Part shown: positions 53,986 through 64,000 of the stretch, in pieces | How the letters are laid out: each line of letters opens with the position of its first letter | Position numbering within the stretch: position 1 is the first letter of the stretch | DNA from: Riptortus pedestris | Lineage: Eukaryota; Arthropoda; Insecta; Hemiptera; Alydidae | Reading direction: 5' to 3' | Assembly (NCBI GenBank): GCA_019009955.1 | Contig: JADPXZ010000007.1 | Coordinates: 516,001 to 580,000 of the forward strand | DNA length: 64,000 nt | Made by a program: the position numbers and the translations under genes | Notes under the pieces: model-generated | The model's database searches: none | Seen by the model: only the letters and a program-made list of their open reading frames with translations | Told to the model about the DNA's origin: nothing

Positions 53986-54399
53986 ATATACACCTATTGT
54001 TGTACACATATGTAATGTAATGTTACATATATTTTATTTTATTTTTATTTTCTTACTTTATTTTTGTTTTTATTTAACTAATTTATTGTTGTATAATGTT
54101 TACAATTATTATATAAGAAATATTATAATGTAATGCTGAAATGTGTGTAGTATCCTCAGGATGGAGCACACAACATGTAAATAAATTCCCACGTTAGAGG
54201 GATACTCTGCGTCGAAAACAGGAAGCAAATGATATGAATGATATTAATAATTGGCTTGAGGTAGGAAGTTGGCCATTGATAATAGCCACATTGGAGGAAA
54301 CTTTGGATTGTACTATTTGGAATTATACTGTGCACTAGACTGGAAGATGTCTGGGCCACTTATGCTTCAGACGTCGTCTTGGCTTTTCTGGAATATGGG

Positions 54400-54770
54400 T
54401 TGATGGGAGTAATTCAACTAAAGGATTTGTGCGGGAAGGAGAGAGTGGTTTTTCTCATATCGAGATTTTTCGAGGCTATGGACAAAAGGAATGTTGAGGT
54501 CGTTACGGACAGTTAAATTGGATACATAAAGTGGGGAATCTATAATTTTGCCGAGTATTCTGGATTGGAGAGTTTGCATGTTGTAAGATTTTGATGATTT
54601 AGTAGAACCCCAAAGTTCAAGTCCGTATGTCCATATTGGCCGGAGTACTGTCGTGTAAATCAATCGTTTGTTATGTAGAGATAGTTTAGATCTGTTGTCA
54701 AGGAGTCATAGTAGAAGTCTGTATCGTCGATTCAGTAGAAACGATACTAGACATTTTTTTTAAATCAATT
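54400..54770 (-). pseudogene. Jockey-type LINE C-terminal fragment
   Basis: The - strand reads RRYRLLL, a stop, LLDNRSKLSLHNKRLIYTTV, LRPIWTYGLELWGSTKS and LGKIIDSPLYVSNLTVRNDL. This is the thumb-to-C-terminal region of Jockey-clade proteins (RPIWTYG..LWG..). One stop and missing ends make it a remnant. Confidence 0.8.
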
Positions 54771-55483
54771 TTTTTTTTATTTTAATTTTAAATTTTGATT
54801 TGAAAAATGTCATATGTTAAACCCTAAATATTCTGTCTCTGTTTCTCAGATATAAAAGAAAATTTATTCCTTAATTATTAATTAGGTAAATAAAAATCCT
54901 GTCGCCAAAAGTCTTCTAAAATCCTTACATATATATTCCCTGAAGACATTGAAATCACATCTCTGGATATATCGAAGGGTCAAGTTCTATTGAGGGAGCT
55001 GGGCACTTGTGTCGCCATTGAGAAAAGGCAATGAGGCAGAAACTGTCACAGCATTCCAGGTGCCAAATTCCATGGATTATTGCAGGCCAAGAAACACTCA
55101 AAAAGAATGTCAGCTGCGGATAATAATCAGATTTCTCTCGTACTCGAATGACACACTCAAATCAAGTCTGGTTCTATTCTCGGGGTCTCCTTTGGTAAGA
55201 ATCGAATGTAAACAACGATTGAAATTCAAGAAGGAGTGAAGTAGTTAGCGATATATGTATTAGCTTGCATGAAACAAGAAACAATATTTTTTGATTTGAT
55301 TTATTTATTTATGGACATCACATCAAAGGTGATTTGCCCTTTCAAAAATTGCACAATAACAAAAGTAACAAATTGTTAAATAACAAAAGTAAAATAGATA
55401 ACAAGAAGTAACAATAAGAAATACCAGAAAAAAACAATGACAAATAACAAACGTGAAATAGATAAACATTTTATATGTAAACA

Positions 55484-55529
<46 letters not shown>

Positions 55530-56170
55530 AAATTAGTGATGAGTATAGTTGGTGGATGATCAGTAGGAAATTAATGGCTGAAAATGATACTTTTTTCTAA
55601 TATTTGACGTAATTTTTTCGTTCAGGGTAAACATATACATGTGTACAAAAGCATCTAAAACATGTGGCATGTGTGTAGTTCTAATATTTATTTAGTTTAT
55701 TTAGGTGTGTCGCAATTTAAGCGATTCACACATTTTCTTGTAATGATTCTAAAATAGTAGAGGTAAAGCCACCTTATAAAAACCAATAAAAAAGGTTAAA
55801 AAATCTACAGAGGTAGGTAAAAATACGGTAATTTATTTTTTCTCCAGTGGATATTATTGCAGTCTATTTATTATTATTATATTATTTAATGTTATAATAT
55901 TATATAATGTTATATAACAAGAAACAATAATTATATATTATTTAATTATTAAACAATAACAATATATTATTTAATGTTATATAACAAGAAACAATAAAGA
56001 TCAATAAACGATGCCGTTGATATTTCAGTTACAGCAAAAGTTTTAGAACGAGACTTCCATGATTTAATTCAAAAATGATTTTACACGTTTCAATAAGACG
56101 CACAATAACGGCTATATTTTTTAATTTATATTTGACCTCCTTATTTTGTAATATAATAATCACAGCTTCA
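54771..56170. other. AT-rich region without recognised genes
   Basis: A small open frame at 55009-55239 shows no domain or codon pattern I recognise. A (TA)n tract lies at 55496-55523. Segments such as ATATTATTTAATGTTATATA-ACAAGAAACAATAA are repeated near 55880-56000. Confidence 0.45.
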
Positions 56171-56175
56171 GTTTT

Positions 56176-56324
56176 AGCAGATTTCCCTTAAGGGAAATCA
56201 GCTATTGAGGTTGTACTCATGACGCGATTTTTGACATTTTTCTTCAAATGTCCATCGATCCTACCTAGTAGATGACGAAAATGAGGTCCGTTCAAAACTG
56301 TATATATATATATATATATCTATA

Positions 56325-56381
<57 letters not shown>

Positions 56382-56937
56382 CTGTTACCGCTCTAGCGGT
56401 CGCAATTTTTGTGTGATCCTTACCAAACTTCATATTTAAGCGTTTTATGTAAAAAGAAAGATAAAGTTCGTTAACGGCTGAAATCGGACCAGTGGGAGGG
56501 GGGATTTAGAGGGGAGGATTTTCGAAAATTCGAAATATCTCCGTTACTATACGTCGGATCAAAAGATTGTATAGAACCAATCTTATTGCAAATTAAATTT
56601 ACTATAAACATTGTTCTATACATTAATTCTCTATCTTGAATATTAACTGAGATATTTGCATTTGAATTCTGCGTGTGGCCACCAATAGGCTATGTTCGGA
56701 GTTTCCGACGAGAGCTCTGGCGGCCGTTTCCATAACTATCGTCCCTCGTGAATAGGTTTAGAGGTTAGGTTAACTGTTTTTTGGGGCTAGAAACTACTGG
56801 GTTATTACGCCCTAAATAATGTTTTAGGTTTAGAGGTTTCTTACTACTACAGTTGTTATTAGGCAGATTTCTCTATTGTAAAACTTCACATGGGAAATCT
56901 ACTTAGTTTACGCAGCCCCTGCGTGACGGACTTTTTA
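56176..56937 (+). repeat. Family C repeat, complete
   Basis: It runs from AGCAGATTTCCCTTAAGGGA-AATC (a 20-bp palindrome GATTTCCCTTAAGGGAAATC) to GGGAAATCTACTTAGTTTAC-GCAGCCCCTGCGTGACGGAC. Its ends share the inverted motif AGCAGATTTCCC/GGGAAATCTrCT. It has an internal (TA)n (56302-56378) and a GTGGGAGGGGGGATTTAGAG stretch. There is no coding; the class is not identified. Confidence 0.8.
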
Positions 56938-57660
56938 AAAGGGTGCAAGTTTTTTTTTTGTAATAATGAAGTTGCAGAGAACAAATCGGCAAATAAATAA
57001 AGGTTATAAACGTTGATTACTTCCTTATAGGAAATTCTATCTTATTTCCTAACTATCAATTAGCTATTTAGCTTGTTCCACCATGCGTCAGACTTCTTCA
57101 AATTCTTAATCATAAGATCTAAATACTGTTTAGTTAGATAATCGTAACGCACTACATATTGCTGCCAGGACAAAAAGACTTCGGACTTAATACCAAATCT
57201 GAGAATGAATCTATATTTGTTACAAACAAACGAGGTTTGATATCGCGTTTTGCAGTTTCATTGATACACACGCATTCGCACACACAAACATAAGACATCG
57301 TAGTTAAAGTCTGGTGTAAAATGGAAGAATGCTATGATTATAAATCCAGGAAATAATTTAATTTAGCGAAAGTCTGTTGCTAGATGAGGAGAAGAAGTAC
57401 TTGCTTAGACTTGATGTTGACCAGTCAGACAACAAATAGTTACTTGATGGGTTGAACTGAACAACCACTTGGTAGAATCTGTAACTGAACTATTAAACAC
57501 CTACAAACAGGTTGCCTTCAGCGGCAAGCACTTGGCTCTTCAAATAACTGAACTGATTCTCGATAACAGAAGATGCATTGAATTCGACTAACCCATTTAT
57601 TATCTCAAATACGTAAAAGTATATTACGAAATTTAAGTATATAACTGAACTTATAAATCT
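56938..57660. other. Unassigned AT-rich stretch
   Basis: No repeat match within the window and no coding or RNA signature seen. Confidence 0.45.
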
Positions 57661-57661
57661 A

Positions 57662-58750
57662 CTAGCTCAGATACCCGGCTTCGCCCGGGAATTCATTTGA
57701 GGCTGAATGGTGATGGTATTTTTTTGACATTTACCCGTCCCAGTGTTTAGGATTGATACCCGTCGTTGCCGTGGATTTGCTAATAATAGAATATTTGTTC
57801 GATAAGGCTTCACTGTCTTCGATATTTTTATATTTCCCGTCTCTTATACATGTAAATATGGTGAATTTTTATTTCAGGCCTCCCTTATAACCCCCCTCCC
57901 GTTCGAACCTAAAAATTTTAATATAACTTATAATCATGGAAGAATTAATGCTAATTGACATACCGAGCTTTGTTAAGTTCGGTTCAGCCGTTAGTGCCCA
58001 ATAAAATTGTTGGCTCCCGCTACAGTTTTAACGTATAACTCATTTATACTTAGGTATACAACAAAGTGTATACAACAAACGTTACTCCAAATAACAAAAT
58101 AAACTATTTTTGTTATGTTTATATTTGCGGAAAAACCAATAGGAAACGAAATATCGCTATTTTTAATTTCAGGCTTCCCTTATAACCCCCACTCCTGCCC
58201 GTCCATAGAAATGTTGGTATGTCTTATTATATTGAAGGCTTCACTGCTAATACACATACCGAGTTTTATTTAGTTCGGTTGAGGCTTTTTTGGCAAATAA
58301 TATTGTGGACTCCCACTATAATTTTTAGCATATAACGCATTTAATCTTCGGTATACGACCATAAAGTATATAACACAAGTTACTCTAAATAACAAAATAA
58401 ACAACTTTTATTATGTGCATATTTGCCGAAAAACCAATAGAAAACGAAATATCACTATTTTTAATTTCAGGCTTCCCTTATAACCCCCACTCCTGTTCGC
58501 CTCAGAGAAAATTAATATAGCCTAAAGTCTAAGTTGGGTTAGTAGTAATATACATACCAAGTTTCATAAAATTCGGTTCAGCCGTTTACAACAACAACAA
58601 CCAAACAACAAACAAACAAACAAACAAACATACACGAAAGAAACAAAATGCAGATATGGTGTCTATGACATGTGAAACGAAAAGTTATCGTGAAATTTCG
58701 CGAAAAAAAACAATGTACAGACAGAGGTTACAATTTTATATATATTTAGA
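57662..58750 (-). mobile_element. Helitron-like family A, cleanest copy
   Basis: On the + strand it begins CTAGCTCAGATACCCGGCTT-CGCCCGGG after an A and ends ACAGAGGTTACAATTTTATA-TATATTTAGA before a T. Read inversely this gives TC at the start, and a CCCGG/CCGGG hairpin, ~9 nt and CTAG at the end. Unit markers (ACCCCC..CTCC) at about 57890, 58187 and 58483 give a 297-bp period. It has a CAAA tetranucleotide run near 58610. Confidence 0.9.
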
Positions 58751-59045
58751 TAACAGGGATCATTGCATAACTGCCCAAAATGAAGTCATCGATAGCCATC
58801 GACGAGGGGCGACAAAGAATTCATGATTGAATAAAAGTCACAAAGCATCCTTGATTCAAACAAATTATCTGTGAAAGGGGGATTTTTACTTGTGGTAAAT
58901 TTCTTTACCCTCCCGAAATTTCTTGAGACTGACATTTTGGAAGTCATTGTCACAGGAATATGTTGTTTAGTTGGCAGAATACTTTCTTAGACAGACAGGT
59001 TTCTAAACCGAGAATATTCAAATAATTTTTCTCCGGTATAGAAAA
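58751..59045. other. Spacer without recognised features
   Basis: Mixed-composition sequence between a Helitron and the SINE; nothing is identified. Confidence 0.4.
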
Positions 59046-59055
59046 ATAATAATAA

Positions 59056-59278
59056 TAATTTGGGGTTGGGGCTCAGGTTTGCCATGGGAGAAGAAGCGTT
59101 GGCCTTAATCTCACATGGTAAACCTAGAGTGGCGAGTTCGATTCTCGCCTGGGCAATAGGAATTTATTGAGTGACGAACTCATTAAATAAAATCCTTAGA
59201 GCTATCCTGGCTAGAAAAGTGTGGTAACCCGTAGATAACCCGTCCCAATTAGCCGTAGTAGCAAAAAGAGGACATTAA
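59056..59278 (+). mobile_element. tRNA-derived SINE
   Basis: GTTGGCCTTAATCTCACATG gives a poor A-box and GGCGAGTTCGATTCTCGCC a T-arm with a good B-box (GTTCGATTC), marking a tRNA-derived head with RNA polymerase III promoter elements. The body ends AACCCGTCCCAATTAGCCGT-AGTAGCAAAAAGAGGAC. The same 3' end recurs at 61433-61475 with an AAT repeat tail. Confidence 0.75.
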
Positions 59279-60654
59279 TCTATATATATATAAAATTGTA
59301 ACCTCTGTCTGTACATTGATTTTTTTCGCGAAATTTCACGATAACTTTTCGTTTCACATGTCATAGACACCATAACTGCATTTTGTTTCTTTCGTGTATG
59401 TTTGTTTGTTTGTTTGTTTGTTACCTTTTCACGCATAAACGGCTGAACCGAATTTTTTGAAACTTGGTATGTATATTACTACTAACCCAACTTAGACTTT
59501 AGGCTATATTAAAATTCTCTGAGATGAACAGGAGTGGGGGTTATAAGGGAGGCCTGAAATTAAAAATAGCGATATTTCGTTTCCTATTGATTTTTCGGCA
59601 AATATGAATATATCAAAAGTTGTTTATTTTGTTATTTAGAGTAACATTTATTATGTACATTTTTTTCGAATACTGATTTATAAACGAGATATACGCTAAA
59701 ACCTATAGCGGAAGTGAACAGTTTAATTTGACACAAAAGACTCAACCAAAATAAATAAAACTCGGTATGTGTATTAGCACTAATGCCTCCATTATAATAA
59801 GCGGTACCAACATTTCTAGGGACGGGCAGGAGTGGGGGTTATAAGAGAGGCCTGAAATTCAAAATAGCGATATTTCGTTTCCAATTGGGTTTTCGGCAAA
59901 TATGTACATTACAAAAGTTATTTATTTTATTATTTAGAGTAACTTTTGTTATATACACTTTTTTCGTATACCGAATTATAAACGAGATATAAACTAAAAC
60001 CTATAGCGGAAGTGAACAATTTTATTTGGGACAATAGACCCAACCGAAATAAATAAAACTCGGTATATGTATTAGCACTAACGCTTTCATTATAACAAGC
60101 CATACCAACATTTCTAGGCACGGGTAGGAGTGGGGGTTGTAAGGGAGGCCTGAATTTAAAAATAGCGGTATTTCGTTTTCTATTCGTTTTTCGGCAAACA
60201 TAAACATAACAAAAGTTGTTTATTTTGTTATTTAGAGTAACTTTTGTCATATTCATTTTTGTCTTTTAACAAAGTATAAACGAGATATACACTATAAACT
60301 ATGTGTGGAGCAAGTAATTTGTGTAGAAATATTGATATGCTCAACAATCCATTCCAATTTGAACTATGAGGTAACTCATCTGGAAATGAATTCAAATATA
60401 TGTTAATATTTTGTCCTTAATAAGTGAAATCTATGCATAATGCACAGGAGACGGGAAATATGACAATATGGAGGACAGTGAAGACTTACATAAAAAATAA
60501 TTTTCTTATTAACAAATGCCAACAACGGGTATTAACCCTAAACACTGGGACGGGTAAAGGTCAAAATATTGTGCAAAGTTAAGCCTTGCCAAAAAAATAC
60601 CATCACCATTCAGCCTCAAATCAAATCCCGGGCGAAGCCGGCTATCTCAGCTAG
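59279..60654 (+). mobile_element. Helitron-like family A, complete ends
   Basis: TCTATATATATAAAATTGTA follows an A at 59278, and CCCGGGCGAAGCCGGCTATC-TCAG-CTAG precedes a T at 60655. Units with CAGGAGTGGGGGTT lie near 59528, 59829 and 60127. It is 1376 bp with no coding. Confidence 0.9.
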
Positions 60655-60659
60655 TAAAT

Positions 60660-61180
60660 AATAATAATATCAACTGACGACTAATATTCTCTATCGCTAT
60701 TCTAATTAAATCGTTATCCTTTTGTATTCCAAGCCATCAAACTCTCTTTTGAAAATTCTTCCATTTTTACCTAGGCAGATGAAGATTTGTATTTAACCGT
60801 TTGCGGGAAATAAAAGGTTTCTAAACAATTAGAACAAGTTTGCAAGGGATACTATCGGAACTGGTAGTCAAATGGGTTTATTAAAGGAAATACAATAACC
60901 TGTTGTAAGAAAGGGTTTACTTTAGAGATTTTCCATTTTCCTTACTCATTTTCAACTCTTACCTTTTTTTTTTTTTTTTTGGTTTATTTAAATAAATTGT
61001 GAAAAGAAGGTTGGAACACAATTACGGCGCTAATGGCCTCTATAATTCGTCGTTTAAATCTCATGATTAATTATTATAAACGAGTATATTTAGAAGAAAC
61101 CAAGGTATATTAAACCATGGCAACTGAATGAATTTTAGAACTAACACCACATTACACGAAAACATTATTTCGTGTGTATA
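60660..61180. other. Unassigned AT-rich stretch
   Basis: No match to other repeats in the window; a T run is at 60964-60980. No gene is seen. Confidence 0.4.
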
Positions 61181-61183
61181 TTT

Positions 61184-61810
61184 ATTAGCAGATTTCCCGG
61201 GGAAATCAGCTATCGAGGTTGTACTCATGACGCGATTTTCGAAATATTTCTTCAAATGTCCATCGACCCTAGTCAGGAGATGACGAAAATGAGGTCCGTT
61301 CAAAACTATATATACATCTGTTACCACTCTAGCAGTCTCAATTTTTGTTTAATCGTCACTAAACTCGGTATTTAATCGTTTTAAACAAAAATTGAGACTG
61401 CTAGAGTGGTAACAGATGTATATATAGTTTTAACCCGTCCCGTTTAGCCTAAGTTGCAAAAAGTGGACGTTAATAAATAATAATAATAATAATAATCGTT
61501 TTATGTAAAAAGGAAGATCAAGTTCGTTAACGGCTGAAATCGGACCAGTTCCATTACTATACGTCGGATCAAAACATTTTATAGAACCAATCTTATTGCA
61601 AATTAAATTTCCTATAAATATTGTTATATACAATTATTCTCTATCTTGAATATTAACCGAGATATTTGCATTTGTATAAAGTGTAACGGATGAGCTATGG
61701 TTCCCGCCGAAAGCTAGTTCGGCGGTTTTCGTAACTGCTCGGCAGTCGTATGGAGATTTCTCCATTATATAACTTCACGTGGGAAATCTGCTTAGTTTAC
61801 GCAGCCCTGA
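61184..61810 (+). repeat. Family C repeat with a long hairpin and a SINE tail inside
   Basis: It starts TTAGCAGATTTCCCGGGGAA-ATCAGC and ends GGGAAATCTGCTTAGTTTAC-GCAGCCCTGAC. Within it, 61302-61350 and 61383-61431 are exact 49-bp inverted copies (..CTGTTACCACTCTAGCAGTC..) around a 32-nt loop. They are followed by the SINE 3' end (TTTAGCCTAAGTTGCAAAAA) and an AAT run. Confidence 0.85.
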
Positions 61811-62940
61811 CTTTTTTTATTCGCAACAATACACATAATACTACAAACAAATATTATGAACAGATTGTTAATTGTCGTTGTGAAAAAGCATCCACTGACA
61901 ATACCTACAATTGTATGAGCTCAGTTTTAACTTGCGTATGTAGTTGTATTGGAGGGGAGATCCTTACTGATGGTAGAGATAACAGCAATAATCTCACCGG
62001 AATACGTGTTTCCTTTACACGTTCACAGTTCCTGTTGTACTCACCGAAACACAGCCAGATTTTGTAGGCGCACTCTATGATTCAAGACACACAACTATTC
62101 CAAAATTCGCAATTCTACGGCCAGTATTAACTGTATAAAAGCGGTGTTAACACTGACTCGATCTAACCGTGTACAAGTATATTTAAGAAAATTATTAATT
62201 TCTGTGTTAAACTGCTCTCAATGCCTGACCACCGACTTCCGAAGAAATGTTTTCTTAAGCTGCTTAGTTTGCACAATAGGAAAAGCGACATAAAATATTT
62301 TTCGAATCTTTAGACCAACAAACTTTGCTAGCCAACAAGATCACAATCATTGAAACAATTGTAAATAATCTCCATTCCGTTGACGTAGTTAGAGTTCTTA
62401 ACTCAAGTTACAGCCGAATATATAGAAGTATTTGTAGTTTTAAAAACATAAATAAAATCAAACGTATCAGTCAAATAAGGATTTCCTCTAGCGAGTATTT
62501 AAAATTATCCATTATTTATTATAAAAACTGATCTGTAGTTGTATTGATGGCGCTAACTTCACTAGAAGATCTCTTGGCCACATTAGGATCGCTTTAATCT
62601 TTTTTGGAGAGTATACGAGTAGTGTTGGCTTATTTGATCGTAATCATTCTAATCAGGGCAGTCAATCAATGTTTGTTTGACCACTTAAACATATAGGTTC
62701 ACTAAAGATTCCTCAGAGATCAGCTGAGTTATTACTTATATTTTAAACCTAACCACTCTTCAATCCGAAGGAATATTTCAGAAGAGCGTATTAGCAAATA
62801 CACTCGAAATTTCAACATACCTGCTAATTTGTCCATAGACGACAATGAATGATCAGCTAAATATAAAGATTCTAGAAAAAAGGAAAAAAAAAAAGAGTAT
62901 AAGCGTTTTAATTTAGTTTTAATATGAATGCCAGATTATA
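61811..62940. other. Unassigned region
   Basis: A 105-codon frame (61750-62067) and a 68-codon frame (62325-62531) show no recognisable domain. No repeat of the window matches. Possibly unique intergenic DNA. Confidence 0.4.
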
Positions 62941-62943
62941 AGA

Positions 62944-63729
62944 AAAGTCCGTCACGCAGGGGCTGCGTAAACTAAGCAGATTTCCCTCGTGAAGTTTAGT
63001 AATAGATAAATATACATACTGCTAACACAACACCGTGAATAAATACAAACGGAAATAAGAAATGTTTCATCCAATTTCAATAACCTGCCGACAGGAAGCG
63101 TTAGGTTAGAAATGTAAACAAACGGATCCCGCCTCACACCGAAAAGAAAAACAATTACTGAAATATATCAAAATATAACACATTATTTTATTGAGAACTA
63201 TTCACTATATCTAGTACTGTAATTAATAATGAGTCAGAATAATTGTTATCTCAATCAATAAAATTTTAGTAGTCCAAAACTTTAAGATGGGGGGGGGAGT
63301 CACCAGTGCATATTTGCATGTATCTCGTATAATAAAGGTCTCTTGAATACAATTTTTGGTATTTAAACTTCCAATAATGTGATTTATTATGTATTAGAGT
63401 ATTGTTTACGTAACATGAGTAGAAGTGGCGGTTTGGTGAAAACTGAAAAATGCAAATATCTCGGTTAATATTCAAGATAGAGAATAAATGTATATAACAA
63501 TATTTATAGTAAATTTAATTTGTAATAAGATTAATTCTGTATAATTTTTCGATCCGACGCATAGTAACGGAGATATTTCGAATTTTCGAAAATCCTCCCC
63601 TCTAAACCCCCCCTCCCACTGGTCCGATTTCAGCTGTTAACGAACTTGATCTTTCTTTTTACATAAAACGCTTAAATATGAAGTTTGGTAAGGATTAAAC
63701 AATAATTGCGACCGCTAGAGCGGTAACAG

Positions 63730-63815
<86 letters not shown>

Positions 63816-63945
63816 TTTTGAACGGACCTCATTTTCGTCATCTAATAGGTAGGATCGATGGACATTTGAAGAAAAATTTCGAAAATTCCGTCATGAGTAC
63901 AACCTCAATAGCTGATTTCCCTTAAGGGAAATCTGCTAAAAGGTA
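62944..63945 (-). repeat. Family C repeat, long copy
   Basis: It begins AAGTCCGTCACGCAGGGGCT-GCGTAAAC and ends GCTGATTTCCCTTAAGGGAA-ATCTGCT. (TA)n lies at 63735-63812. It includes the GCCGACAGGAAGCG and TCTAGTACTGTAATTAATAA arm seen at 9411-9790 and 27190. Confidence 0.8.
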
Positions 63946-64000
63946 AGGTGTTGGTAATGTTTGCGGAAAGGTTAAGTAAGTTTAGTGTAGTAAGTACCCT

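Larger units (their letters stand above)
52432..54160 (+). mobile_element. R1-like LINE with RNase H, internally deleted
   Basis: It begins directly after the poly-C array inside the RT palm (..STVDALYRITNLLRTN), loses the middle of the RT near 52670-52730, and continues through thumb, RNase H and zinc knuckle to a 3' UTR ending about 54160. It is AT-rich, unlike the Jockey element beside it. Confidence 0.82.

Noticed and set aside
55009..55239. Small gene of 76 codons
   Set aside because: No family motif, no intron signals and no codon pattern distinguish it from chance in this region.
59056..59278. A functional tRNA gene
   Set aside because: The T-arm and B-box are good, but no complete cloverleaf with an acceptor stem can be drawn, and a SINE body follows.
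1..64000. Endogenous viral sequence
   Set aside because: I looked for retroviral protease/RT/envelope order and for RNA-virus polymerase or capsid motifs and saw none; all RT motifs belong to LINEs.

Overview
The window is animal nuclear DNA, almost certainly from an arthropod and probably an insect. Short exons with GT..AG introns are buried in AT-rich, transposon-dense sequence. The repeats include Helitron-like elements, R1- and Jockey-type LINEs, mariner/Tc1, Merlin, an integrase-type DNA transposon, a Penelope-like fragment and a tRNA-derived SINE. No species can be named from the sequence alone; the repeat mix would fit a hemipteran, which is a guess.

One host gene dominates: exportin-2 (CSE1L/CAS), the nuclear export receptor that recycles importin-alpha. 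It lies on the + strand. Twenty coding exons are visible from 2123 to the stop codon at 44008-44010, and their order and spliced phases agree with the family; only the first coding exon(s) lie upstream of the window. The visible coding length is about 950 codons, against about 970 for the human protein. Exons 11 (21833-21974) and 13 (28460-28638) carry frameshifts. Exon 15 (31292-31493) has a damaged middle and is followed by five more partial copies, four of them clean 99-nt in-frame units separated by CT tracts. Exon 17 is followed 1.57 kb later by a scrambled second copy. These oddities may be true structural change or consensus errors of a noisy long-read assembly.

Introns 1-19 are filled by repeats. 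Many donors are followed within a few tens of bases by (CT)n or (TA)n tracts, and several acceptors are preceded by (TA)n. The main interspersed family (A) ends with a CCCGG..CCGGG hairpin, a short spacer and CTAG, begins with TC, and sits between A and T: the signature of non-autonomous Helitrons. It contains a ~297-bp unit repeated one to several times. Intron 10 holds a Merlin DNA transposon with an intact transposase (19396-20280), near-perfect terminal repeats and a target duplication. Intron 11 holds a KRBA2/Ginger-like integrase transposon split by two Helitrons.

Downstream of the gene (44.2-54.8 kb) is a graveyard of coding transposons: an R1-like LINE on the - strand (to ~48.0 kb) interrupted by a 1.57-kb TIR element that carries an uncharacterised ORF, an internally deleted mariner, a 5'-truncated Jockey-type LINE with a 42-A tail, an exact 16-bp poly-C minisatellite of 31 periods, another R1-like LINE with a complete RNase H domain, and a Jockey fragment. 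From 54.8 kb to the end there are repeats, a SINE and AT-rich sequence in which I see no gene.
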